Below are positions 54,449 through 63,430 of a stretch of 64,000 nt of DNA, in pieces. A program made the position numbers and the translations under genes. Source of the DNA: UBA1672 sp963977495 (GTDB lineage Bacteria; Pseudomonadota; Alphaproteobacteria; Micavibrionales; Micavibrionaceae); assembly GCA_963977495.1 (NCBI GenBank), contig CAXBOT010000001.1, positions 1,054,001 through 1,118,000 on the forward strand. The letters run 5' to 3'. The notes under the pieces were generated by a model. The model saw nothing but the letters and a program-made list of their open reading frames with translations, did no database searches and was not told the DNA's origin. Positions within the stretch are counted from its first letter, which is position 1; each line of letters starts with the position of its first letter.

Positions 54449-56635
54449 CTACAGAGTCTCTCTCAACCAAGAAACTGTATTCTCAACATCAAAATATTTC
54501 TGTCCATAGCCTTCTATTAATAATGAATCTGGCAAGAAATCATCATATTTTTCTATGCTCTTCTCAGGAACAAACTTAGCAAGTTCACTATTAGTGAGTT
54601 CATTTTTACGGCAGTATTCCAGCAGACTATCCTTAATATCTTTTACGTTTGCTTTGCCGATTTCTATAGCACCCGCAAAAGCAGAAGCCTCATAACCTGA
54701 TTTGATTAACATTGTTGTAATTGTGTTTACAATTTTATCTCCCATCCACGGGACAACGTAAACATAACCGTTATCCTCAAAAATCCTCTGCTCACTTAGA
54801 GAGGCATTTTTAAAGAACTCTACACCTTCATAAAAAAGTTCTTTGGCAACTAAATCTAAATAATCCACCTGCGTATTGCCTGCAGGAATTCTATAATCTT
54901 CCGTTTTGTATATGCGTAGCATTTCTTGTCTGACCAAATCATGAACTAACATTCCTTGACCATTGAACTGTGGTGGCTCCCCGCCTTTTGCAGGTATCAC
55001 ATTGATGACTTTTTTGTCAGTATCAATCGCCTCAACTTTCCAGCGCCTGCCAGTGAATATGATGTGCTGACCTTCTAAAATTAGTGAGTCAACGGGCAAT
55101 GTTCCGAGCGTTTTTTCTCCTGCAACGACCCGAAACTCTTCTGGTGTTTTAAAAACAGCATAGAATGTGTAGTTATTGGCCAACTTTTCGCCATTAAGCC
55201 CTAACACCAGCTCACCGCTTCCTAATTGCGTTATCAGGTCTTCTTTTCCCATATGTGAAAGTAACATTTTAAATTGCTCTACAGTTACATTATTAAAGCA
55301 GCCATCTTTACAAAGTAATTTATATACCTGATCAGCGCGAACGCCTCCCCATTGTGCTATCAGTGCAAGAATCTGATGCAGCAAAGTAGAGAAATGAAAA
55401 TTATTCATGTCTGCTGGCTCATACCACTTGTGCATTATAAGAAGCCTAGTCATCGCTATAGATTGAAGTAATTCTAACCTCAGCTTATCTACGACATTAG
55501 AGCCATTATGGAGTTCTTGTTCAGCTATCAGCATTCTAAGAATTGCAGGAGAGCCTCTACGCCCAGAACGCCCTAATCTTTGCCTTAAGCTTGCCACTGA
55601 GTGAGGTGCTGTAACTTGTATTACAGAATCAACCTTTCCAATATCAATACCGAGTTCAAGAGTCATTGTGCAAATGGCAGTCGTTGGCAAATTTTCTTTC
55701 TGGAGACGGGCTTCCAATTCTTCCCTTAGCTTCTTGTCCAAAGACCCGTGATGTGGAAAGAACTCGTTTGGAACAATTTCTTGTTCGCACAAATCGCTTA
55801 ATTGGGCACTTATACTTTCTGTTCTCTTCCTGCTATTCGCGAAAACTAAGTGTGAGCCTCCACGGCACAATTTGTATAGGTCATCACATATTTTAAAATG
55901 TGCAGGAGCATCATCTTCATTTTGCGTCGGATCAATGTAACCTTGTATTTTAAATTTTAACTCTGACTGGGCTTTTTCACTTTTGATTATTTGACATGGA
56001 AAAGTTGAGTTTTGACGCAAAGCTGCTGGGATTTCTTCTAAATTCCCTAACGTCGCACTTAAAGCTATTCGCGGCACTAAACGGTCTGATTCTTGTAATA
56101 AAGAATCAAGTCTATTTAAAAGAGATAATAAATGTTGTCCTCTTTCCGTACCTATAAAAGCATGAAACTCATCAATCACAACATATTTTAAAGATGAAAA
56201 AGCACGTTGTAACCAGCCAGCCTCTCTAATAAGTAACGATTCTAAAGATTCAGGAGTAATGAGAATAACGCCTGAGGGATTGCGCTTTGACTTTAATTTT
56301 ACGCTTTGCGAAATATCTCCATGCCAAGGGGTTATAGCGATATCTGTTATAACACCTAGACTTTCAAGTCTTCTATACTGATCATTAATTAATGCTTTCA
56401 GAGGACTAATATAAAGGATCGAATACCCGTCTTTTTCATCGATTGTTGCGGAACAAGCGGGAAGAAAGAATGCTTCGGTTTTTCCTGCAGCAGTAGAAGC
56501 ACTAATTATAACATCTGTATTAGCCTCTAATATTGGATTTATTGCCTGTTTTTGGATATCCCTTAAATCAGACCAACGCTGCTCATAAATCCATTTCTGT
56601 ATTCGTCTGTCCAGCCTTTGAAATTCATCCGTCAT
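54449..56635 (-). CDS. sngC: DEAD/DEAH-box helicase, Shango SngC-like
   Basis: 728 residues. Walker A in SASTAAGKTEAF (AGKT about 50-53), motif II DEFH (155-158), motif III LSATLG and the motif VI region LRQRLGRSGRRG are complete. The Lhr-like C-terminal part (winged helix and a beta domain with TGRRWKVEAI) follows. In the Shango defence system this helicase acts with a TerB-domain protein and an ATPase. It overlaps the ATPase gene by 4 bases. The whole three-gene order matches Shango as I know it. Confidence 0.85.
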   Translation of the reverse strand: MTDEFQRLDRRIQKWIYEQRWSDLRDIQKQAINPILEANTDVIISASTAAGKTEAFFLPACSATIDEKDGYSILYISPLKALINDQYRRLESLGVITDIAITPWHGDISQSVKLKSKRNPSGVILITPESLESLLIREAGWLQRAFSSLKYVVIDEFHAFIGTERGQHLLSLLNRLDSLLQESDRLVPRIALSATLGNLEEIPAALRQNSTFPCQIIKSEKAQSELKFKIQGYIDPTQNEDDAPAHFKICDDLYKLCRGGSHLVFANSRKRTESISAQLSDLCEQEIVPNEFFPHHGSLDKKLREELEARLQKENLPTTAICTMTLELGIDIGKVDSVIQVTAPHSVASLRQRLGRSGRRGSPAILRMLIAEQELHNGSNVVDKLRLELLQSIAMTRLLIMHKWYEPADMNNFHFSTLLHQILALIAQWGGVRADQVYKLLCKDGCFNNVTVEQFKMLLSHMGKEDLITQLGSGELVLGLNGEKLANNYTFYAVFKTPEEFRVVAGEKTLGTLPVDSLILEGQHIIFTGRRWKVEAIDTDKKVINVIPAKGGEPPQFNGQGMLVHDLVRQEMLRIYKTEDYRIPAGNTQVDYLDLVAKELFYEGVEFFKNASLSEQRIFEDNGYVYVVPWMGDKIVNTITTMLIKSGYEASAFAGAIEIGKANVKDIKDSLLEYCRKNELTNSELAKFVPEKSIEKYDDFLPDSLLIEGYGQKYFDVENTVSWLRETL

Positions 56636-57963
56636 ATTTTGAAACTAGCTAATGCCCCATCATCACTATCCGTTTCACCGTCTGAATATATGGTATCTTC
56701 TAAATCCATATCAGAGGGCAAATCTTCATTAATAGCTGTGTTTGCTACAAGCTCATCCCAGCGCATAGATGGGTTTTGTTCAAGCACCGCAAGCATATCG
56801 ATAAAAGCCTTTATAGTGTTTCTGGGTGTCCTAAAGTAAGCATCACCAATAGTTTTACTACAATGATGCAAGAAAGATTTCAGAGCCTCATCGGGAACAA
56901 GATATTTTGATGGATCACCTCCAGCAAATACATGTCGAAGGTTCTTCAATAAAATATACAATTCTTCAGGTGTTAAACTTGCCAAATGTAATGCAGGTGA
57001 AGAATAATCAATAACACCAGCTTTTTGAGCAAAACTATTTTCAGCCAGACGGGATTGTAAAGCTTCATAACTATACAACCCTTTTCTTGGGTCTAACAAA
57101 AACTCAGGCGTTCCACCTAAAAGAAACCCTAAATGTTCCGCAGTACCTTGAAGACAATCATTTAGCATTCGTAAAATCTGCTCATAATTGGAGGTACGTG
57201 CTTGTGTACTGTGAAGCTTATATAAATTCACCATTTCATCGAGATTGATCAGCAGGCCTTCATAACCAGCTTGCCTTACAAACAAACTCATTAGTTTCAA
57301 TGCATCGTAGAAAAAACCATCTGATATTATGGTTCGTACACCTAGATCATTTCTTGCATCTGTTTTTGTTGCGTACTCTGCTCGTAACCAGCGTATTGCA
57401 TTCGATTTTAAAGCTTCATTGTCTTGTTCATGCCCTAACCAATACGTCTCTATAACTTTAGAAAAATCATAACCTCCAACAAGCTCAGTGAGGGAAGCTA
57501 ATCTTTCTTGAATGACATCAGTCACAGGAACGCCTCTTTGCTCCGCATCCTGACGAGCTAATGTGATAAATCGTTCAACTATGTTTGTTAATGCATTTCC
57601 GTCAGGCTTGTTTCTTGTCGCAATATTTCTCATTAATTCAGAGTATAAATTTCTGGCTTGCCCAGAGGTTGCATGAATACGACGGTCAGGAGATAGGTCT
57701 GCGTTAGCAGTAACAAGTTTTTTTTCTAAAGCAATTGATCTTACCACACTGAGAAAAAATGTTTTTCCAGAACCATATTCCCCTATAATTAATCTGAATG
57801 CAGAGCCTCCCTCCGTAATTCTCTCAATATCCTGATAAAGAGCTTTGACTTCGTTACTTCGCCCGACTTGTATGTGCTGGATACCAAGTTTAGGGGTTAC
57901 ACCTGATTTAAGTGATTGAATAATTGCATCTCGCTCTTTCAATCTCACACGCTTTTCTGCCAT
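56632..57963 (-). CDS. sngB: ATPase, DUF2791/BREX-type P-loop protein, Shango SngB-like
   Basis: 443 residues. A P-loop GEYGSGKTFF (61-70) and a Walker B-type segment (GLLINLDEMVNLYKL, about 233-247) mark an AAA-like ATPase. The region RIHATSGQARNLYSELMRNI is typical of the family often labelled as a BREX system ATP-binding protein. It lies 2 bases after the TerB-domain gene and overlaps the helicase gene. It is probably the motor or regulator of the complex. Direct activity cannot be read from sequence. Confidence 0.85.
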   Translation of the reverse strand: MAEKRVRLKERDAIIQSLKSGVTPKLGIQHIQVGRSNEVKALYQDIERITEGGSAFRLIIGEYGSGKTFFLSVVRSIALEKKLVTANADLSPDRRIHATSGQARNLYSELMRNIATRNKPDGNALTNIVERFITLARQDAEQRGVPVTDVIQERLASLTELVGGYDFSKVIETYWLGHEQDNEALKSNAIRWLRAEYATKTDARNDLGVRTIISDGFFYDALKLMSLFVRQAGYEGLLINLDEMVNLYKLHSTQARTSNYEQILRMLNDCLQGTAEHLGFLLGGTPEFLLDPRKGLYSYEALQSRLAENSFAQKAGVIDYSSPALHLASLTPEELYILLKNLRHVFAGGDPSKYLVPDEALKSFLHHCSKTIGDAYFRTPRNTIKAFIDMLAVLEQNPSMRWDELVANTAINEDLPSDMDLEDTIYSDGETDSDDGALASFKI

Positions 57964-57965
57964 TA

Positions 57966-60185
57966 CTACTTTTCCATTTCTTTTAGTTCGTCTGCAATCT
58001 CACGGTCTATAATTATACTTTCGTCATCTTCTATCAATGGAGCATCAACTTGATCAAAAGCCCAATCATTTAACGCTTCTATCGCACCGTCTAACATCAA
58101 CCCGAGACTTGAGCACATTCCTTGCAATTCGGAACGTTCCCACTCATCCTTTTGAACTATTTTTTCATACAAAGCTCTTAAATTCTTATCTAAGTAATCA
58201 GCGATCGCGGGATTATTAACGATAGTTTCTTCTGTTTCAAATTCATCATCTTTGAAAATCGTCCCCAGCATATTTTGAACATCCTGAGTTTCGGTTTCAT
58301 GCATAGCTAGAACTCTATCATCCAGTACAAAACTTTCTTTATTGCTTTGTGGCGCTGCTGTTTGATGAGAAGTCTTCACAACAGTTCCAATATCTGTGTG
58401 TTTTGAGGATGACCTGTGATGTAAATCACTTGTGACCAAGGACTTATCCAGCCCCAAAGCAGAGTATAGCTTTTCCAATTCTTTTACTTCTTGTGGAGCT
58501 ATTTTACCGTCAGCTAAAGCCACAGAAATTAAAATGTTACTTACTACTCCCTTTTCTTGAAGGGATAGCTTATCTAAACGTGCTTTTATGCCACTCATAT
58601 TGGGTGCAGAATGAAGCCGCCATAGCAAATATGCGTGTAATGATTTGTTCTCTAATGGCGATAAGTCTGAACTATGGTTAATCAACTTTTTCAAAAATTC
58701 TATTTCACTCGAATGATTGATATCATCTGAACTGGCTACCATTGATCCCAGACGAAGTTTTATTCCAATGTCATAGAAGTGCTTTGATGGCTTAAAGTAA
58801 TTTCCATGCCCCCCTTCAAACAAAACCAAGTTTTCATCAACTGTGGCTTTTGCGTGGTGGAACCTATGATCTGGGGCAATACCAAATCCAGATTTCTCAG
58901 CGAGACTTGTAATAATTTCTTGCTCTTTTTTATTAATTTTTTTTGGAAGAGGAAGTCCTGTATGCATCCAAAAATCTTTCACGCTAACAAGCCCAGAGGA
59001 CTTTTTAACACTCTCACTTGCCCAGCTTTTAAATTTCGAGAAAATCGGCAAATTCAGCTTTTCTATTAATTCGTCGGGTAGAAGCAATATACCTGCTAAA
59101 TCGTCACGAGAATTATCTTTCCTACCTAAATAACGACTGTATGAATCAAGCTTCTCAGTACATTCTTCTGCAATAGAATAAAGCTGTTTAACAGGAGCAG
59201 TTAGAACACTAGGGTCAGGTAAGTCTAGGGACTCATCCGATAGTTCTCTTAAAGAACCACTTGCTGGTCTATAAACTAATTTCAACCTAGTTTTATTAGG
59301 CTTAATCTTTAAGCCAGTTCCGAAACGCTCCGAATAATACATAAGAAATAGGGTTTTAAATTCTTTTTTACATCTGCGAGCGGGTGTTCTTAATTGATAA
59401 TCAGGGTGATTTATTATCCACGCATAGGCAAGTTCTGCAGACAACGGTTCACCTGAATCGATAACGTTTGCTAGCCTGTATTTAAATAATAGAGAATCTA
59501 CAGACCCTTCAATGTCTTCATTTCGTATGTTTATGATGTTAGGTGAAATAATACACATATACTCTACAAAACGAGCAGAATACTGCTTAAAAGACCAGTT
59601 CACAGAATAAATACTTTTCAGTCTTATTACTTCATCATATATCTGCAAAAACTCATCATCAGAAACATCGCCTTTTTTAAAGTCCACCAAGATACGTCGC
59701 TCTAATCCATAAAAATATATAAACACATACCCTATAGGCGTATCTGGGTCGTTACGCTCACTTGCAAGCCAAGAAATGTAAGCGCCTCGCGCTTGAGGAG
59801 ATAATGAGTTAAATGTAGGCCAATACCCTAGACTAGGATCAGTATACTTTAAGGTTTTAATTTCTATAGGCAACATGCCATCTACCAGAGAAGATTCCTT
59901 ACCATAACCACCAAACGATTTTAGTTGTCCGCCAAAATAGAAAAGTCCTCTTGATATAGTTTTACTACACACGATAATAGTTTCCTCAGTGCCAATCCAA
60001 ACCCCAGCAGATTTATTAGGGGTTTCGGCTTCTTCATTATAAGATATTCTAAATTCGTACAGACTATCATCTGCTTGGTTATTGTAGTTTGAGGAAGAAA
60101 CAGAAATATCTACTTTTTCTTTTTTCTTTTTGAAGAACGCTGAATATAGGATGTAAACTACAAAAATTGTGACCCAAAATTCCAT
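57966..60185 (-). CDS. sngA: TerB-domain protein, Shango SngA-like
   Basis: 739 residues. A single membrane segment at the N-terminus (about 5-18) is followed by a TerB-N domain (about 45-230, with YWPTFNSLSPQARGAYISWL and FIYFYGLERR). A helical middle follows, then a TerB-like acidic domain (about 575-620, ALADGKIAPQEVKELEKLY) and a TerB-C-type tail ending in a run of acidic residues. These domains occur in tellurite-resistance-linked and defence systems and may bind a metal. As first gene of the trio it may be the membrane sensor. Confidence 0.85.
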   Translation of the reverse strand: MEFWVTIFVVYILYSAFFKKKKEKVDISVSSSNYNNQADDSLYEFRISYNEEAETPNKSAGVWIGTEETIIVCSKTISRGLFYFGGQLKSFGGYGKESSLVDGMLPIEIKTLKYTDPSLGYWPTFNSLSPQARGAYISWLASERNDPDTPIGYVFIYFYGLERRILVDFKKGDVSDDEFLQIYDEVIRLKSIYSVNWSFKQYSARFVEYMCIISPNIINIRNEDIEGSVDSLLFKYRLANVIDSGEPLSAELAYAWIINHPDYQLRTPARRCKKEFKTLFLMYYSERFGTGLKIKPNKTRLKLVYRPASGSLRELSDESLDLPDPSVLTAPVKQLYSIAEECTEKLDSYSRYLGRKDNSRDDLAGILLLPDELIEKLNLPIFSKFKSWASESVKKSSGLVSVKDFWMHTGLPLPKKINKKEQEIITSLAEKSGFGIAPDHRFHHAKATVDENLVLFEGGHGNYFKPSKHFYDIGIKLRLGSMVASSDDINHSSEIEFLKKLINHSSDLSPLENKSLHAYLLWRLHSAPNMSGIKARLDKLSLQEKGVVSNILISVALADGKIAPQEVKELEKLYSALGLDKSLVTSDLHHRSSSKHTDIGTVVKTSHQTAAPQSNKESFVLDDRVLAMHETETQDVQNMLGTIFKDDEFETEETIVNNPAIADYLDKNLRALYEKIVQKDEWERSELQGMCSSLGLMLDGAIEALNDWAFDQVDAPLIEDDESIIIDREIADELKEMEK

Positions 60186-60360
60186 TTTTTAATACTTTTC
60201 CTAATAACGCACTGTAGAACGCCACAAACGCTTAACATATTTTATAAAACCAGCTATTTGAGCATTATTAACCATAAGCTGTATTTGTAAAGTTGTTTCA
60301 TTAACACATTCCATTTATTTATAAAAACGCGTCCATGGGCGTACCCTTGGTTCTGGTTAA
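60186..60360. other. Promoter region between the Shango trio and the structured-RNA locus
   Basis: 175 AT-rich bases that should hold the promoter of the minus-strand Shango operon and perhaps that of the plus-strand RNA locus. I cannot place boxes with confidence. Confidence 0.3.
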
Positions 60361-60660
60361 GCGGGAAAGCGCTTACGGCATTCAATCGGCGCACGGTTAG
60401 GTCTTGATGAAATCATCATGGGGGTTTTAGGGGCAGCGGATGTGTTCCCCTGAATGGCGATTGAACACCCACGTGTTCATGCATGGTTCGGTGCAGGTGG
60501 AGAGGAAATTCTTCAAGTCCTGCGAGTGATAAAACGGCCATACGTTTTGATGGTTTTGAAGGGTGGAACGGATTGTGTTCCCATGCCCAAAACCATCCGC
60601 GAGAGGGATGAAACGGGAGAGCGCAGCGTCTCCCTTTCCAAGCGTGTTGTAGTACAACAC
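60361..60660. ncRNA. Candidate large structured non-coding RNA (long copy 2)
   Basis: About 300 bases without a convincing gene. They share three blocks in the same order with 21.02-21.33 kb: AAGCG/CGCTT plus the following about 55 bases, an AACG-GCCAT-CGTT-type hairpin (60532-60548), and the final GGGAGA/TCTCCC module (60607-60642). Between the last two lies a two-tier stem with a perfect 10-bp outer helix GATGGTTTTG/CAAAACCATC and inner GGAAC/GTTCC. In the other copy the stem at this place has different bases but is also paired. A palindrome GTTGTAGTACAAC follows (60646-60658). It ends about 160 bases before the recombinase operon. Confidence 0.45.
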
Positions 60661-60820
60661 ACAGCTTGCGTTCAGTAGAAACTGCAAATTTCATGCAAAT
60701 CTCTACCACCAAGGCATTAAACCAAACCTGTCCTCACTTTGAACAACCTGTGCCGCCCATGCTGCGCTGCACTAACTGGTAAATTTAACTTGTCACCACA
60801 GCAGACAAGGAGAAGCAATC

Positions 60821-61090
60821 ATGCAACCAGACATCAACAAATATTTACCCATGCTCGAAAACATGGACTTATCCCGCGAGAAGAAAATTGAGCTTATCCA
60901 CGATCTTTGGAACATCATGGAAAGCTTTGTAGATCGCGCCTATGGGATTCATCCCGATCAACAAACAGCCAAGAAAAATCGCGTTTCTGATTTACAGGAT
61001 TCCGCGAAAAGCATAAAATCCAATAATCACCAAAACACGCCGTTATTGCCACCGCCAGCAGAAGGAGTCCGAAATCATGACACAACTTAG
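60821..61090 (+). CDS. Small protein encoded before the serine recombinase
   Basis: 89 residues. The start is supported by AAGGAG 10 bases upstream. The first 50 residues form an amphipathic helical part (YLPMLENMDLSREKKIELIH, then LWNIMESFVDRAYG), and the rest is polar and disordered-looking. Small proteins with this opening are commonly found just before large serine recombinases in Alphaproteobacteria. It could be a recombination directionality factor or chaperone, but this is inference. It overlaps the recombinase start by 14 bases. Confidence 0.7.
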   Translation: MQPDINKYLPMLENMDLSREKKIELIHDLWNIMESFVDRAYGIHPDQQTAKKNRVSDLQDSAKSIKSNNHQNTPLLPPPAEGVRNHDTT

Positions 61091-62774
61091 AAAAGCCGTC
61101 ATTTATTGCCGCGTCTCCAGTCCGAAACAAGTTACCGAAGGCCATGGCCTACAATCCCAAGAAACAAGATGCCGCGAATACGCAAAGCATAAACGCTATG
61201 AAGTCATAGACGTATTCAAAGATGAGGGCATCACAGGTAAACTACTAGATCGCCCGAACATTCAAAAAATGCTCGTCTTCCTCAGGAAACACAAAAAAGA
61301 AAACCTCGTTGTCATCATCGATGATATTAGCCGCCTCGCCAGAAACATCGAAACTCATATCAAACTTAGATCATCAATCTCCGAAGCGGGTGGAAAGCTC
61401 GAAAGCCCGTCCATTGAATTTGGTGATGATTCAGATAGCCGCCTTGTTGAACATTTACTGGCCAGTGTCGCTGCTCATCAGCGAGAGAAGAACACAGAGC
61501 AAGTCAAAAACAGAATGCGTGCGAGGCTTCTGAATGGCTATTGGGTATTCCATGCACCTGTTGGCTATAAATTTGAAAACAAGCCTTCTCACGGTAAAAT
61601 CATTGTGCCTAATGAGCCAGTCGCCTCTATCGTCAAAGAAGCCTTAGAGGGCTTTGCGTCTGGACGCTTTGCCACACAAGGCGAGTTCAAAACCTTCTTG
61701 GAAAGCAAACCAGCATTCCCGAACAAAAACAAAAAAGGCGAAGTGCATTTTAAGACCGTCAATGACATTTTGAAACGCCCATTATATGCAGGCTATCTCG
61801 ATGTACCGAATTGGGATATCAAACTGCACCCTGGCAAGCATGAAGCGCTTATCAGTTTCGAAACATGGAAGCGGATACAACAGCGATTAGAAAATCAGAG
61901 CATGACGCCGCGCCGCAAAGATATCCATGAGGATTTCCCGTTGCGCGGTTATGTGACATGCGGCAGTTGTGGCAAACCCTACACCTCTTGCTGGTCAAAG
62001 GGTGTTGGCGGTAAATACGCTTATTATCTCTGCCAACAAAAAGAATGCCCTGATGGCGGGAAGTCTATCCCGAAGAAGGTCATTGAGGATGAGTTTGAGA
62101 AGTTGTTGGCCGAGCTTACACCTTCACCTGACTTATTCTATACCGCTGCCGAGATATTTAGCACCTTATGGGATCATCGCCGCGATAATGGCAAGGATGA
62201 AGTCACCTTCATGAAACGCGAGCTGTTACGCCTCGAAAAACAAAGCGAGCATTTCATAAACCGTATAGCAGAAACGCAGAGTATTAACCTGATTGTGGCT
62301 TATGAAGGCAAGGTTGAGAAACTGGAAGAAGATAAGCTTTTACTCAATGAAAAGATCAAAAATTGCGGTCGTCCGCTTGCAACCTTCGACGACACATTTC
62401 GAACTGCCATTAATTTCCTTGGAAACCCGCAGCGGCTCTGGGAAACAGGCAAGCTTGATTATCAAAGATTAGTGCTAAAATTGGCATTTTCAGAGAGATT
62501 GCCATACGTGCGAAATGAAGGTTTTCGAACTCCCGCAAAGGCGCTTCCATTCTCACTTATAGAGCAGATTCAGGGCGGTGAGTATAAGATGGTGCCCCCG
62601 GGGAGACTTGAACTCCCACTCCCGAAAGAACCGGATTTTGAATCCGGCGCGTCTACCAATTCCGCCACAGGGGCATGTCAGAATGTTTGCGATCATACCC
62701 ATCTTTTTGAAATCTGCAACAATTTAGTGAAAGATTTTGCATTTTCTCCGCTTTCTGCTCGTCAACAATCATAA
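61077..62774 (+). CDS. Large serine recombinase; last 59 codons derive from the tRNA-Leu target
   Basis: 565 residues. The resolvase domain starts at residue 5 with the nucleophile Ser in VIYCRVSSPKQ. It contains DISRLAR and GKLESPSIEF and continues to about 150. A recombinase domain follows (about 165-275, with ILKRPLYAGYL), then a zinc ribbon with CGSCGKPYTSC and CQQKEC, and a coiled coil (about 375-425). The shared segment SERLPYVRNEGFRTPAKALP precedes the ATGGTGC core. Residues 507-565 come from reading through the antisense of tRNA-Leu. Element-encoded tails kept elsewhere in the window suggest the native C-terminus is about 26 residues (MVQPDRETS...). AAGGAG lies 10 bases before the ATG. 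Confidence 0.92.
   Translation: MTQLRKAVIYCRVSSPKQVTEGHGLQSQETRCREYAKHKRYEVIDVFKDEGITGKLLDRPNIQKMLVFLRKHKKENLVVIIDDISRLARNIETHIKLRSSISEAGGKLESPSIEFGDDSDSRLVEHLLASVAAHQREKNTEQVKNRMRARLLNGYWVFHAPVGYKFENKPSHGKIIVPNEPVASIVKEALEGFASGRFATQGEFKTFLESKPAFPNKNKKGEVHFKTVNDILKRPLYAGYLDVPNWDIKLHPGKHEALISFETWKRIQQRLENQSMTPRRKDIHEDFPLRGYVTCGSCGKPYTSCWSKGVGGKYAYYLCQQKECPDGGKSIPKKVIEDEFEKLLAELTPSPDLFYTAAEIFSTLWDHRRDNGKDEVTFMKRELLRLEKQSEHFINRIAETQSINLIVAYEGKVEKLEEDKLLLNEKIKNCGRPLATFDDTFRTAINFLGNPQRLWETGKLDYQRLVLKLAFSERLPYVRNEGFRTPAKALPFSLIEQIQGGEYKMVPPGRLELPLPKEPDFESGASTNSATGACQNVCDHTHLFEICNNLVKDFAFSPLSARQQS
62589..62595 (+). other. Attachment-site core at the element/tRNA-Leu junction
   Basis: ATGGTGC is the last sequence shared by the recombinase 3' end and the tails at 39.90, 47.56 and 49.02 kb. 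To its right the sequence is tRNA-Leu here and CAG-CC/CT-GAT elsewhere. TGGTGC is the complement of the tRNA 3' end GCACCA, so strand exchange takes place at the tRNA CCA end and leaves the tRNA intact. Confidence 0.75.
62590..62674 (-). tRNA. tRNA-Leu (anticodon CAA)
   Basis: The minus strand gives an 85-base class II tRNA. The acceptor is GCCCCTG/CGGGGGC, the D-arm contains GGCGGAATTGGTAGACGC, the anticodon stem is CCGGA/TCCGG around TTCAAAA (anticodon CAA), and a variable arm (CTTTCGGGAG) is present. The T-arm GGGAG-TTCAAGT-CTCCC, discriminator A and an encoded CCA complete it. It overlaps the last codons of the serine recombinase frame on the other strand and is the element's insertion target. 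Confidence 0.97.
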
Positions 62775-62794
62775 TCTCTGATATTTCAGTAGCC

Positions 62795-63409
62795 ATGAGA
62801 ACCCTGTCCGACATACTGAATACTATAGGCGATCAATGTACTGGTGATACGATCAGTATGGATGATTTGCTCAAAGCCTTTCACGAGCGCGGGTTCGGGT
62901 TTTTCCTGTTTCTATTCTCCCTGCCTGCCGCGCTGCCCCTGCCCGCTGTTGGTGTTGGCACGGTGCTTGGTTTGCCGTTGGTTTTTCTGACAGCGCAACA
63001 AGCCATCGGCAGACGCACCATTTGGTTTCCTGAAAAATTCAAAAATAAAAGCCTGAAGCGCGCACGTGTTCTGGCCATGATTGACAGAGCCCTACCATGG
63101 ACGCAGCGCGTTGAAAAATTCATCAAGCCCCGTATGGAGTTTGTGACCCTGGGCATATTTTCGCGCCTGATCGGCGTGTTCGGCTTTATCATGGCGCTGT
63201 CCGTTCTTGTGCCCTTGCCCTTGACCAACACGGTGCCGAGCTTTGGCATTGCGCTGATGTCGATCGGGGTTATTATGCGCGATGGGCTGGCGGTTATTGC
63301 CGGCGCGCTGATCGGTATGATTTGGGTTTGCGCGCTTATAATGATTGTACTATTCTTAGGCACAGAAGGTTTCGACATCATCAAAGACCTGATCAAGAGT
63401 TACATCTGA
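62795..63409 (+). CDS. ExoD-family membrane protein
   Basis: 204 residues. The pattern of the exopolysaccharide synthesis ExoD family is clear: an N-terminal helix with ISMDDLLKAFHERGFGFFLFLF, then LPAALPLPAVGVGTVLGLPLVFLTAQQ, and a final pair of hydrophobic segments. ExoD proteins are inner membrane proteins first linked to exopolysaccharide and alkaline tolerance in rhizobia; their molecular function is not settled. It follows tRNA-Leu and begins the chromosome to the right of the insertion. Confidence 0.9.
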   Translation: MRTLSDILNTIGDQCTGDTISMDDLLKAFHERGFGFFLFLFSLPAALPLPAVGVGTVLGLPLVFLTAQQAIGRRTIWFPEKFKNKSLKRARVLAMIDRALPWTQRVEKFIKPRMEFVTLGIFSRLIGVFGFIMALSVLVPLPLTNTVPSFGIALMSIGVIMRDGLAVIAGALIGMIWVCALIMIVLFLGTEGFDIIKDLIKSYI

Positions 63410-63430
63410 TTTTCACAAGGGAACGCACCC

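Noticed and set aside
57966..60185. Tellurite resistance as the main role of the TerB-domain gene
   Set aside because: No terC, terD or terZ genes are nearby; the ATPase and helicase partners fit a defence system better.
60301..60690. RNase P RNA, tmRNA or a group II intron as explanation of the structured locus
   Set aside because: The conserved core sequences of these RNAs were not found, and no reverse transcriptase is encoded nearby.
60416..60712. Minus-strand frames of 98 and 86 codons over the second structured locus
   Set aside because: They cover inverted repeats, lack ribosome sites and are not shared with the other long copy.
49023..62596. Self-transmissible conjugative element
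   Set aside because: A relaxase and MobC are present, but no type IV secretion or coupling protein genes, so the element is only mobilizable.
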